From positions 75,768 to 139,767 of the forward strand of contig NZ_JACSYA010000012.1 of the NCBI RefSeq assembly GCF_029870285.1: a stretch of DNA of 64,000 nucleotides, in the 5' to 3' direction. Below the pieces are notes generated by a model. That model had not been told where the DNA came from and searched no databases. It was given only the letters and a program-made list of their open reading frames with translations. This document shows positions 1 through 6,809 of this stretch, one piece after another (position 1 is the stretch's first letter; every line of letters starts with the position of its first letter). Both the position numbers and the translations under genes were made by a program. The DNA comes from Delftia sp. PS-11 (lineage in GTDB: Bacteria; Pseudomonadota; Gammaproteobacteria; Burkholderiales; Burkholderiaceae_C).

Positions 1-555
1 CTCGGCTACTTTGCGCTTGAGGTATCGCGTTGCATCCGGGCGGTTTGCGGGGGGCATGGTCCATCGCTCTGTGCCCACTGGCATCCAGGTGGGTGGCCTG
101 TTGCCTTCTTTGAAATGACTGCGGCCCAGCTCTACGCTGTAGCCGCGCAGGCCTTTGTTCCAGGGCTGGGTGCCAGGTGCAAACTGGCCAGGGCGCTTGC
201 CTTGGCGCTGCATGCAGATGCTGTAGGTTTGAGACATCACGGCAGGCGCTTTGTGTAGGCCCAGGCGGCTTGCCCTGGTGGCAATCTCTGCCATGGGCAT
301 GCCCAGCAGCTCGGAGAGATCCTCATTGAGCATGTCTGCATAGAGCAGCTGCAGCAGGTCATCCAGTTGCGTCCAGCGGCCTGTGCGCAAGGTCTTGGCG
401 CCCGGGGCCTTCTTGATGCCGAGGTAGTAGGCGCGCTGCTGGACGTGGCGCTGCGGCCTGCCCAGGTGTTCGGCAATGGCTGCTGTGGGCTGGGTTGGGT
501 AGTGCCCGCGCAGATAGGCGTCATCTGCGGGGCTCCAGGCTTTGGGCCTGCTCAT
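1..555 (-). CDS. Phage HNH-endonuclease-like protein, C-terminus outside window
   Basis: The minus frame is open from an ATG at 555 to the window edge, giving at least 185 residues. The N-terminal 60 residues (WSPADDAYLRGHYPT, then GRPQRHVQQRAYYLG) resemble the SANT/HTH-like head of phage HNH proteins. After it come a WNKGL motif near residue 138, an HFKEGNRPP segment and a PVGTERW...YLKRKVAE stretch, which in this family directly precede the HNH core. The core itself would be off the window, so nuclease activity cannot be confirmed. Its ATG overlaps the stop of the upstream gene (ATGA), so it is translated as part of the leftward early operon. Comparison is from memory. Confidence 0.6.
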   Translation of the reverse strand, partial: MSRPKAWSPADDAYLRGHYPTQPTAAIAEHLGRPQRHVQQRAYYLGIKKAPGAKTLRTGRWTQLDDLLQLLYADMLNEDLSELLGMPMAEIATRASRLGLHKAPAVMSQTYSICMQRQGKRPGQFAPGTQPWNKGLRGYSVELGRSHFKEGNRPPTWMPVGTERWTMPPANRPDATRYLKRKVAE

Positions 556-881
556 GCTTGCAGTCCTACCTGCTTGCCCTTGATGTGCAGCACGCGGCGG
601 GCATGGTTGCCCACCTCGGCAGTGACCGAATAGCCGTAGCCGTCGGGGTTGATCAGCTCGCGGATCAGCTCGAAAGCCTCGTCCACATCCGGCGCCAGAT
701 GGTTGGCGTCGTACTCGATTTTTTCCAGATTGGGCAGCTGCTGGGCCATGCGCAGCAGATCCAGTGCGGCGGTGGCCTCGGTATTCAGGCCCCGGCCAGG
801 GGTGGGGCGGGGCATATTGGTGATGAGGCGCAGATTGCCGGTGCTGTCTGCCTTGATGGCGATGATGATTTGCTGTGCCAT
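552..881 (-). CDS. Hypothetical early phage protein, 109 aa
   Basis: Small soluble protein with no recognised domain. It starts MAQQIIIAIKADSTGNLRL and looks like an alpha/beta fold with a beta-strand start and no membrane segment. The stop overlaps the ATG of the HNH-like gene (ATGA at 552-555), which indicates translational coupling in the leftward early operon. Codon use matches the neighbouring phage genes. Function is not deduced. Confidence 0.6.
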   Translation of the reverse strand: MAQQIIIAIKADSTGNLRLITNMPRPTPGRGLNTEATAALDLLRMAQQLPNLEKIEYDANHLAPDVDEAFELIRELINPDGYGYSVTAEVGNHARRVLHIKGKQVGLQA

Positions 882-911
882 GTTGGGCTCCTGGGGGTGG
901 TTGAAATAGGG

Positions 912-1043
912 TCAGTGGATGGCCTTGGCGGACACTGCCCGCGCTCGCGGGTGCTGCTCCAGTGCGTGGCAGACGGCGGCGCAGCTGCTGCGCGCCAGGG
1001 CGACATGCGAGACGCCGCCGATGGTGATCAGGTAGGGGCGCAT
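912..1043 (-). CDS. Small phage protein, 43 aa
   Basis: Short open frame starting MRPYLITIGGVSHVALARSS and ending at a TGA at 912-914. It fills the gap between the 109-aa and 73-aa genes, is in the operon direction and has a coherent amphipathic composition. No domain recognised. Because of its length the call rests on position and coding look only. Confidence 0.45.
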   Translation of the reverse strand: MRPYLITIGGVSHVALARSSCAAVCHALEQHPRARAVSAKAIH

Positions 1044-1055
1044 GGGTGCTCCGGG

Positions 1056-1277
1056 TCAGAGGATGGGCAGTTGCAGCGGCACGGGTGCGATGGGGCTGCG
1101 GCTGATGGCCTGCGTGCGCCTGGTGCTGCGTTTGGGAGGTGCCGGCGCAGCCGCCGCCTGCAGCTGCTCGCGGGCCCGTGCAAAGGTGTCTGCCACATTG
1201 GTGGCTTCGCTACGGCGGTACACAAATGCTTTGTCTGTAATCGGCGTGCTGGGCCGCGTGATGCGTGCGTGTTGCAT
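1056..1277 (-). CDS. Small phage protein, 73 aa
   Basis: Start chosen at the ATG at 1277, preceded by GGGAGACC as a ribosome binding site; the longer frame extends upstream without a better site. The product (MQHARITRPSTPITDKAFVY...) has an Ala/Pro/Arg-rich C-terminal half and is probably DNA-associated or disordered. It belongs to the leftward early operon. No known domain recognised. Confidence 0.5.
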   Translation of the reverse strand: MQHARITRPSTPITDKAFVYRRSEATNVADTFARAREQLQAAAAPAPPKRSTRRTQAISRSPIAPVPLQLPIL

Positions 1278-1308
1278 GTGCAGGTCTCCCAAAAAGCAAT
1301 CGGCCCGC

Positions 1309-1560
1309 TCAGTGGCGGGCCGATGGGGTGTTGAAAAAGGTGGTTCCGGGCCAGGCATACAGCAGCATTCCGCTGTGCATGGCTTCGTCCAGGGCGGCAT
1401 AGCCCGCATTGCTCAGGAGTGCGCAGGCGCTCCAGTGGTCAGCGGTGTGGTGGCCGTCGCATTCTTGCGCGGCGTTTTCGGCCAGGTCGCGGAAGTACAG
1501 GGCAAGCCAGAATGGTCCGGTCTGATGTACGGGCGGTACTTCGGGGTAGGGCGTGCTCAT
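1309..1560 (-). CDS. Small phage protein, tandem paralogue A, 83 aa
   Basis: The 83-residue product shares an N-terminal signature (PYPEVP...PFWLALYFRDLAE) and a C-terminal signature (SGMLLYAWPGTTFF) with the product of the adjacent gene at 1557-1910. The ATG overlaps the stop of that gene (ATGA at 1557-1560). The two are evidently a tandem duplication with diverged middles. Function unknown; probably an early accessory protein. Confidence 0.6.
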   Translation of the reverse strand: MSTPYPEVPPVHQTGPFWLALYFRDLAENAAQECDGHHTADHWSACALLSNAGYAALDEAMHSGMLLYAWPGTTFFNTPSARH

Positions 1561-1910
1561 TGCGGCTTGGCGCTGTCGAAGAACTTCGTGCCGGGCCAGG
1601 CGTAGAGCAGCATCCCTGCATCCTGGGTTCGTGCTGCGGACGCTCTCGTTTCGTCTCTCTTACTGGTGCGTGCTCCGTAGAGGGCCAATTGGGTAATGTT
1701 GTCAGTTCCGGGGCCGCGGCTTGCATGGCTGCGTTTACAGAGCTGGTCCAAGGCTGAGGTTTCCGCTAGATCCCGAAGATAGGCGGCAAGCCAGAAAGCG
1801 GGATGGTCGGTTTCAGGCAAATCCGGGTAGGTCATGCACAGGTGCTCGGCCTTGGGCTTGCGCGGTTGCCGGGGGCGTTGTGCCGGATTGGAGGTGAGGG
1901 ACTTCTGCAT
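1557..1910 (-). CDS. Small phage protein, tandem paralogue B, 117 aa
   Basis: Start at the ATG at 1910, preceded by AGGAGACTGCC. The first 25 residues are a basic, Pro/Gln-rich extension absent from paralogue A; an internal Met at residue 26 is an alternative start that would match A. The conserved parts are TYPDLPE...FWLAAYLRDLAE and AGMLLYAWPGTKFFD. This is the first gene seen in the leftward early operon. No known domain recognised. Confidence 0.6.
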   Translation of the reverse strand: MQKSLTSNPAQRPRQPRKPKAEHLCMTYPDLPETDHPAFWLAAYLRDLAETSALDQLCKRSHASRGPGTDNITQLALYGARTSKRDETRASAARTQDAGMLLYAWPGTKFFDSAKPQ

Positions 1911-2122
1911 GGCAGTCTCCTGGGTGGGTGGAAAAAGCCGGTGCCGCTATTACTGCGGCTGCCTGGGTGATGGCAGTGGAGGGCGAAGAAGAAGAACCCA
2001 GGCCCGGCGCAAACCCAAGCGCCCTGCAAGTCAAGACGCTTGTGTTTGCCATGCCAGTGCAGAGTGGCATGGCGTAAGTTGTAATAACAAGTAAACTAGG
2101 GCCATCTCAAAATGGAGGTTTT

Positions 2123-3439
2123 ATGTCGTTAAAAGCTATGAGCGGTGCCATTGCACTAACTTTTTTGCTGTCAGGGTGCGCTGTGAACTCAAGCTTTGAG
2201 GATCGGGCAATAAAGGCGAAAGACTACTCAGGAGCCTTGTACTCTGTGAGCATTTATAAAACTGGTGCAAGCTCGAAAGATATCGATAGGGTGGTCGCAA
2301 GAATTAAAGAAGATGCTGGTCCTCAATATAAAGAGAAGCTATTTGACGATACAAAAATTTTCATAAGCTATAAAGAGAAAAATAAGCCATTCTTCCAGGA
2401 TATGCGACTTTATTTAAATAATGCAAAGCGAATGGGATTGCTGAATGATGAGCAGGCCCAGTTGGTTGACGCTCTGCTTTATAAAGAGCTTGCTTCTCAG
2501 GCTTTGGCTAGATCAAATTTTGTTGATGGTGACTTGAGAGGGTTATATCCTGATCTGAATAATTACATGGGCGCTGCAAGAGAAGTAGAATATCAGAGGG
2601 CGTTAAAAGGCGAGTTGCCTACGCTGGCTAGCTATGCTCTTGTTTATGAGTCAACGAATGCTGTTGACTCGGTAAAGGCGCAAGCACTTTTGCCTGTAAT
2701 TCGTACGCGTCTGGCTGATCTCGTTAAAAATATGACGAAAGGCTCTGGAGGTGAGGTGTCTGCGGTTATTTCGATCTACAGTGTAGCCAAGGATTCTCAG
2801 GTCGAGCAATTGATGTTGCAGTTCCTGTCTAAGGTGGATCTTACGAAAGACCAGGTGAAGAATGAAGTGGCCGCAGTCAAGCCTGATTTTGCCGCAAAGA
2901 TTCTGGCTCAGCGAGAGGTGAAGCTCAAGATAGTTTCTGATAGCAATGACCCATTTATCGATGAACTGCCGAAGGCTATTGAAGAATTGGACGAGTGGGT
3001 AACGATTGATGATGATTCTGATCGTCGGATTAATATTGCTCGTCTGCGATTTTCTGAAAGACCAAGTAGTCCGGTTGTCAGATCTCAAACACTAAGATTT
3101 CCTGATTTTGCAACGTTGTTGTTCATTCCAAAGAATGCAAGCGTGATTTACGATACGGTGACTACCGGCTACGATGTAAATTGGAGTATGAATGTCAGTG
3201 ATTCTGCCAAAAAGGGATCAAAGGTAATTTCGGGCAAAAAATCTGAGCAGAAGGTCGAATGCTCAAACATCAGGTACAAAAACGTTTTTGGTGGCGAAGG
3301 GGCGCTGGGATTCGTTCCGGATGGCATCCAAGCCGAATGCTCTGCCAAGAGTAATATCGATTTTGATAATGTTAGAAAGAGTGCCGTCAAGGAAATCGCG
3401 ACAGAGATTCTGCAGGTTGTCCGTAACGAGAAAAAATAG
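2123..3439 (+). CDS. Low-GC lipoprotein moron, 438 aa
   Basis: The N-terminus is a lipoprotein signal peptide (MSLKAMSGAIALTFLLSGC) with a lipobox ending at Cys19, so the mature protein should be membrane-anchored and face the periplasm. The rest is soluble; I recognise no catalytic motif. Start ATG has a GGAGG site six bases upstream. The gene is clearly more AT-rich than its phage neighbours, runs against the flanking leftward genes and is followed by its own terminator (3494-3530). That is the layout of a moron expressed in the lysogen. A lipoprotein in the immunity region could act in superinfection exclusion or alter the host surface; this is inference. The ORF is solid, the function unknown. 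Confidence 0.85.
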   Translation: MSLKAMSGAIALTFLLSGCAVNSSFEDRAIKAKDYSGALYSVSIYKTGASSKDIDRVVARIKEDAGPQYKEKLFDDTKIFISYKEKNKPFFQDMRLYLNNAKRMGLLNDEQAQLVDALLYKELASQALARSNFVDGDLRGLYPDLNNYMGAAREVEYQRALKGELPTLASYALVYESTNAVDSVKAQALLPVIRTRLADLVKNMTKGSGGEVSAVISIYSVAKDSQVEQLMLQFLSKVDLTKDQVKNEVAAVKPDFAAKILAQREVKLKIVSDSNDPFIDELPKAIEELDEWVTIDDDSDRRINIARLRFSERPSSPVVRSQTLRFPDFATLLFIPKNASVIYDTVTTGYDVNWSMNVSDSAKKGSKVISGKKSEQKVECSNIRYKNVFGGEGALGFVPDGIQAECSAKSNIDFDNVRKSAVKEIATEILQVVRNEKK

Positions 3440-3493
3440 TAGAAATAGAAGGGCTTTGTACCCGACTTGCACGCAATGACTTGCAAAGTGAGA

Positions 3494-3530
3494 GCCGCCC
3501 GGCGTGTTTTTTAATGTGCCGGGCGGTTTT
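3494..3530 (+). terminator. Rho-independent terminator of the lipoprotein gene
   Basis: GCCGCCCGGC (3494-3503) pairs with GCCGGGCGG (3518-3526) around a T-rich 14-nt loop and is followed by a run of six T. It lies 54 bp after the lipoprotein stop and isolates that gene from the leftward operon. Confidence 0.85.
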
Positions 3531-3556
3531 TTGTGCCCGCTGCTTTCCCGGGCTGG

Positions 3557-3706
3557 TCAGGTGGGGCGCATCAGCCCGATGCGCACCCGCCGTCCTGCAG
3601 TTACCTCGCCACTGCCGGTGGGCGCCGCTTTTTGAGCGAGCAGGCACTGTAGCGTCATCACGCGCCACGCAGCGCGCTCGACCAGGGAGGGCCAGATTTC
3701 GCGCAC
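3557..3706 (-). CDS. Possible small phage protein, 49 aa (start uncertain)
   Basis: A minus frame reads VREIWPSLVERAAWRVMTLQ and ends GRRVRIGLMRPT at a TGA (3557-3559). It is protein-like, but no ATG with a ribosome binding site is visible. A GTG at 3706 or an internal ATG is the only option, and the frame stays open further upstream without a start. It may be a real short early gene, or a remnant truncated by insertion of the lipoprotein moron. Confidence 0.3.
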   Translation of the reverse strand: MREIWPSLVERAAWRVMTLQCLLAQKAAPTGSGEVTAGRRVRIGLMRPT

Positions 3707-3780
3707 TTCCTTGTCTGCAGGCGCGGTCTCAGGTGCAGGGCGCTTTCTACAAAGTGGCGCCTTGGGTATCCGGCAACGGT

Positions 3781-3808
3781 GATAAAGACCGGGGCATGAG
3801 CCCCGGTC
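3781..3808 (-). terminator. Leftward hairpin terminator before the operator region
   Basis: GACCGGGGC (3787-3795) and GCCCCGGTC (3800-3808) form a perfect 9-bp stem with a 4-nt loop. On the minus strand it is followed by TTTATC. It lies between the left operators and the leftward genes, where a lambda-like phage carries an early terminator bypassed by antitermination. It could also simply be a leader hairpin. Confidence 0.55.
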
Positions 3809-3870
3809 GATGCCGTGGCGCCCAACTTCCCCTGTCAGAGGCCCTGCGATAGGGCGGGGTGTTGGAACGA

Positions 3871-3914
3871 ATTACACATCACGTGTATTTTTATGTCAAC
3901 ACAAATTGTGTAAT
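3871..3914. promoter_or_regulatory. Left operator pair for the phage repressor
   Basis: Two 19-bp sites match the motif ATTACAC-N5-GTGTAAT: ATTACACATCACGTGTATT at 3871-3889, and an oppositely oriented copy at 3896-3914 whose minus-strand half ATTACAC is exact. The same motif recurs on the other side of the repressor gene (4734-4789). This bilateral arrangement mirrors OL/OR of lambda-type switches. Confidence 0.75.
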
Positions 3915-4005
3915 TTTGCGAAATGAAGGTGCACCCTGTGCGGTGGTTTGATTAAAGCTCTGACTTGCAGCCATCCCGCATGCTGGGTGCAGGTGTGGAT
4001 CTTGC

Positions 4006-4716
4006 CTACAGTTTTCGGCCATTCCATGCCCAGACGACTCGCCCGAGCACCCTAACCTCATGGTCTCCGTTGAGGACATCAACAGTTTTGATGTTGACGT
4101 TGTCGGAGCTGACTTCGAGGCTCCCATCCATGCGCATTCGCACGCGCTTGATGTAGTTTTTGCCGTGTACCTCTAGTACGTACACCCCTTCAAATGAGGC
4201 TGGATCGCGGGCACCAGCGTCGACCAGCAGCACATCGCCGTCGCTGAAGGTCGGAGCCATGGACTGCCCGCTGGCATGTATGAATCGCAACTCCCGGAAG
4301 TTCGTTGGTCTGATCTGCTGGTTGATCCAGTGTTTGGACAGGCTGAGGTTGCCGACCACAAAGTCGCAATCTAAGTTGTCTCCACCTGGGCCCATGCTCC
4401 CTGCATTTGCCAGCAGGGGTACTTCAACAACATCGTCGCGGTCGCGGGGAAGTACAAGCTCCTGTATCAGGTCTCCATGGTGTGGTGTGACAAAGCGGCT
4501 ACCTTGCCCAGTAAGTACATAACTTGATGAAACGCCGAAGAGGCTCTGAGCTTTCGCTGCAGCTTTGGCGGAGACGCCTCTGGAGCCCCAGTTCGTCACG
4601 GTTTGTGGTGACTCGTTCATTGCGTCAGCGAGCTTCTGTGGTCCAGCGATGTCCGGGTTGGTCTCACGCACGGCGCTGAGCAGCCGCTCAAAGGTTTCGT
4701 GCTTCTCTTTTTTCAT
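4006..4716 (-). CDS. CI/LexA-type prophage repressor with S24 peptidase domain
   Basis: 236 aa. Residues 1-70 form a helix-turn-helix of the phage CI type (PQKLADAMNESPQTVTNWGSRG). Residues 98-236 form an S24 autoprotease with a likely Ala105-Gly106 cleavage site (LLANAGSMG), nucleophile Ser152 (ASGQSMAPTFSDGD) and general base Lys190 (NYIKRVR). It should hold the lysogen by binding the ATTACAC-N5-GTGTAAT operators on both sides of its gene, and be inactivated by RecA-stimulated self-cleavage after DNA damage. It is transcribed leftward, divergent from the Cro-like gene at 4798. All key residues are present, so the prophage is probably SOS-inducible. Confidence 0.92.
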   Translation of the reverse strand: MKKEKHETFERLLSAVRETNPDIAGPQKLADAMNESPQTVTNWGSRGVSAKAAAKAQSLFGVSSSYVLTGQGSRFVTPHHGDLIQELVLPRDRDDVVEVPLLANAGSMGPGGDNLDCDFVVGNLSLSKHWINQQIRPTNFRELRFIHASGQSMAPTFSDGDVLLVDAGARDPASFEGVYVLEVHGKNYIKRVRMRMDGSLEVSSDNVNIKTVDVLNGDHEVRVLGRVVWAWNGRKL

Positions 4717-4733
4717 CGCCAGATTGTTTATAA

Positions 4734-4789
4734 ATTACACAATTTGTGGTTACACATAAAGATTTCTCAGATTACACTTAATGTGTAAT
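4734..4789. promoter_or_regulatory. Right operator pair between repressor and Cro-like gene
   Basis: A site at 4734-4752 begins ATTACAC and ends in a degenerate half. A perfect 19-bp palindrome, ATTACACTTAATGTGTAAT, lies at 4771-4789, and a further half-site (GGTTACAC) at 4749-4756. They cover the 78-bp divergent intergenic region that must contain both promoters. The strong site ends 8 bp before the Cro-like ATG, so repressor bound there should block that promoter. Confidence 0.8.
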
Positions 4790-4797
4790 ATTGAGTG

Positions 4798-5025
4798 ATG
4801 ACCGATCTTGAGCTCATCGCCTACTACGGCGGCCCATCAAAGTTTGCCCGGCTCCTGCGCCTTGATGGCGACAAGGGGGTGAGGCGTGTGTGCAACTGGA
4901 AGGTGCGTGGTATTCCTCCTGCCATCAAAGTGGCTTTCCCTGCGCTGTTCAAGATCCAGAACAGGCGTCGGTCTCAGTCCAGCAACGCAGCCGTAGCCCT
5001 GCACCAGGAGGTTGACCATGGCTGA
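4798..5025 (+). CDS. Cro-like/YdaS-type helix-turn-helix regulator
   Basis: 75 aa, divergent from the repressor and separated from it only by the operators, the classic place for cro. Residues 3-45 (LELIAYYGGPSKFARLLRLD...VCNWKVRGIPP) have the YdaS/Cro look, with the recognition helix around VRRVCNWK. A GTG at 4795 directly precedes the ATG and is an alternative start. No strong ribosome binding site is seen and the palindromic operator ends 8 bp upstream, so translation may be weak or nearly leaderless. It should antagonise the repressor and favour lytic growth. Confidence 0.75.
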   Translation: MTDLELIAYYGGPSKFARLLRLDGDKGVRRVCNWKVRGIPPAIKVAFPALFKIQNRRRSQSSNAAVALHQEVDHG

Positions 5026-5128
5026 GCACACTGCTATCCCTGGCGCAACCACACTGCTTGCGGCTTTTCCCGGTCGTGCAGGTTTGTCTGATGCCCAGAT
5101 CCAGGCGCTTGAGGTGTCCCATGGTTGA
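5018..5128 (+). CDS. Small phage protein, 36 aa
   Basis: ATG at 5018 is preceded by AGGAG at good spacing inside the end of the Cro-like gene. The product begins MAEHTAIPGATTLLAAFPGR and ends SHG. Overlap with the gene before it and a clear ribosome binding site support translation, but it is too short for family assignment. Confidence 0.5.
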   Translation: MAEHTAIPGATTLLAAFPGRAGLSDAQIQALEVSHG

Positions 5129-5163
5129 GTCCCACAACCGTCCCGCGTCCATGGAGGGCTGAC

Positions 5164-5346
5164 ATGACTGCCTACCTCTGGTTCTCTCTGGTGATCTTTA
5201 TCTTGAGCGCGTTTGCTCTGGCTATGGGGTTGACGCGAGGCGAATTTCCTCGGCGCACGCCTGGAGCGGCTGTGGTGGATCTGATCTTCAGCTTGGTAAT
5301 GGTTATTTGGGCCTTGTTTTTGATACTGGAGATGCCCCATGGTTGA
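5164..5346 (+). CDS. Small phage inner-membrane protein, two helices, 60 aa
   Basis: Two hydrophobic segments, about residues 4-22 (YLWFSLVIFILSAFALAMG) and 38-56 (VVDLIFSLVMVIWALFLIL), are joined by a basic loop (RGEFPRR). Start at the ATG at 5164 with GGAGGG upstream. It lies in the rightward early operon after Cro. Small two-helix membrane proteins there are often exclusion or host-takeover factors, but nothing specific can be claimed. Confidence 0.6.
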   Translation: MTAYLWFSLVIFILSAFALAMGLTRGEFPRRTPGAAVVDLIFSLVMVIWALFLILEMPHG

Positions 5347-5410
5347 CTCTTTAGTGTCGATTCTCGGCAAGAGGTCCTCCTGCCACATAGACCAACTGAT
5401 CGCGCGCGTT

Positions 5411-5914
5411 TCACAGATCCCAACGTGGCAGTTGCACCCTCTGCCTGCGAGGGGCGGGCGTGTTCGGGGAGGGCTCAATGCGCACATATCGCTTGCAGGC
5501 GTCACAGTTCGCCGTGCCGGAGGTGATGCGCAGGATGCTCTTGTGCTTGCGGATATCGAGACAAGGTTGACACAGGTAGTGAGAAGGTTCGTCGGCGTGC
5601 TCCTCCAGTTCTGTAGAGGAGCGCAGCGCATACGCGTGGAAATCCCCGACGGAACCCACTTTGCTAAGGCGATAACGAGCTCTCTCGCGTTGATCGGCTT
5701 CCAGGGTGCGCACGCGCTCGCTGAGGGCCTGGATAAGTCCATCCTTTTCAATGACGGCTCCCAGTACTTGCGAGAGTTGAATCTGAACCTGAGTGAGCTT
5801 TTCTGTGAGTTGGCTCTCGATGAGTGCCGCTTTCTGGCTGTCGCGCTCTTTGACAAGAAGGCGTCCGAGTTCGATGGATCCGGTGACAGTGGTGACGAGT
5901 GCTGCAATGTCCAT
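5411..5914 (-). CDS. Phage coiled-coil protein with C-terminal zinc ribbon, 167 aa
   Basis: Residues 1-80 contain a hydrophobic start (MDIAALVTTVTGSIELGRLL) followed by a long charged coiled coil (about 22-80). The C-terminal half carries two CxxC knuckles (CQPC and CDAC, about 19 residues apart), a typical zinc ribbon. AAGGAGGG lies upstream of the ATG. The opposite strand is also open but lacks any such organisation, so the minus frame is chosen. It faces its neighbours head-on, which suggests separate control. Function unknown; the ribbon suggests nucleic-acid or protein binding. Confidence 0.7.
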   Translation of the reverse strand: MDIAALVTTVTGSIELGRLLVKERDSQKAALIESQLTEKLTQVQIQLSQVLGAVIEKDGLIQALSERVRTLEADQRERARYRLSKVGSVGDFHAYALRSSTELEEHADEPSHYLCQPCLDIRKHKSILRITSGTANCDACKRYVRIEPSPNTPAPRRQRVQLPRWDL

Positions 5915-5999
5915 TTTTGTCCGCCCTCCTTGGCGTAGTTGGTGGTGGTGTGAGAGCTTCCATCGTACTCAAGGCAGGGGCGGGCGCCTATTTGCGTTC

Positions 6000-6245
6000 T
6001 CATGCCGTAGCCCTCGCTGCGATGCCACGCAGATGCGCAATCACTGCTGGCGGGGCGCTGCCGGTTTCTTGCATGCGCTGGGTGCACAGGTCACTCCAGC
6101 GCTGTAGTGCGTCCACTGTGAAGCCTTCGCGGCCTTCGCTTTCCAGCACCGTTGCCAGCTGGCCGATGAACAGCTCCATGGCCTGGGCCCATTCAGGGCT
6201 GCCCAGTGTTGTGGCGGCGGGGGCTGTGGTGGTTTCTTTCTTCAT
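6000..6245 (-). CDS. Hypothetical phage protein, 81 aa
   Basis: Ribosome binding site GAGGAAG lies upstream of the ATG at 6245. The product starts MKKETTTAPAATT, and the rest is largely helical (PEWAQAMELFIGQLATVLES). The gene is divergent from the CII-family gene, with only 27 bp between start codons, so the two ribosome binding sites and probably the promoters overlap. No known domain. Confidence 0.6.
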   Translation of the reverse strand: MKKETTTAPAATTLGSPEWAQAMELFIGQLATVLESEGREGFTVDALQRWSDLCTQRMQETGSAPPAVIAHLRGIAARATA

Positions 6246-6272
6246 TTCTTCACTTCCTCAGGAGGGTTGCTG

Positions 6273-6809
6273 ATGTCCCTTACTTTCTCAATTGGCGTCG
6301 CGCCTGGCTATGTCGAACCTGTACCCCAAAACGACATTGACGCAGGGATGGATGCGCTGGATGCCGCTGCGTACTTCACGGCTCAGGGGCATCCGGGTGG
6401 CATCGCGGATCTGGCGGAGCTCATGGGCATCAATGCCGGCACGCTGCAGCACAAGCTCAACATCAACAATGCAACCCATCATCTGAGCCTGCGCGAGGCC
6501 TTTCGCATGCAGGTCGTGACGGGCAATCCATCGGTGCTGAATGTCATGGCCAGTCGGATGGGTTTCGAGTGCTGGCGTGCTGTCCCCGACCAGGCCGAGG
6601 GCGACCCGGTCGAGGCGTTCATGCACTATCAGATGGCTGCAGCTGAGGTGACACGCGCTGCAGCGGATGTGCAGCGTCCTGAAGGGCGTGCATCCCTCAA
6701 TGCAGTACGCCGCCTGGAGCGGCATGTGCAGGAGCTGAATGTGGCGGCCCAGTACCTGGCCCGTGCTGCACGGCAGCGTCTGGGTACTGGAGGGCTTGAT
6801 GCGGCTTGA
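6273..6809 (+). CDS. Phage regulatory protein, CII/CP76 family
   Basis: 178 aa. Residues 26-100 match the phage CII (CP76) family pattern: DAAAYFTAQGHPGGIADLAE, then LMGINAGTLQHKLN, then THHLSLREAFRM. The family acts as a lysogeny-decision or early transcription regulator with an HTH fold. The C-terminal half is helical (about 115-178), plausibly for oligomerisation. Start at the ATG at 6273 with GGAGGG six bases upstream; a TTG at 6267 is less likely. The stop codon lies inside a perfect palindrome, TTGATATCAA (6806-6815). Confidence 0.8.
   Translation: MSLTFSIGVAPGYVEPVPQNDIDAGMDALDAAAYFTAQGHPGGIADLAELMGINAGTLQHKLNINNATHHLSLREAFRMQVVTGNPSVLNVMASRMGFECWRAVPDQAEGDPVEAFMHYQMAAAEVTRAAADVQRPEGRASLNAVRRLERHVQELNVAAQYLARAARQRLGTGGLDAA

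Noticed and set aside
5339..5938. 199-aa plus-strand frame opposite the zinc-ribbon protein
   Set aside because: The minus frame has AAGGAGGG before its ATG, a coiled coil and paired CxxC motifs; the plus frame shows none of these.
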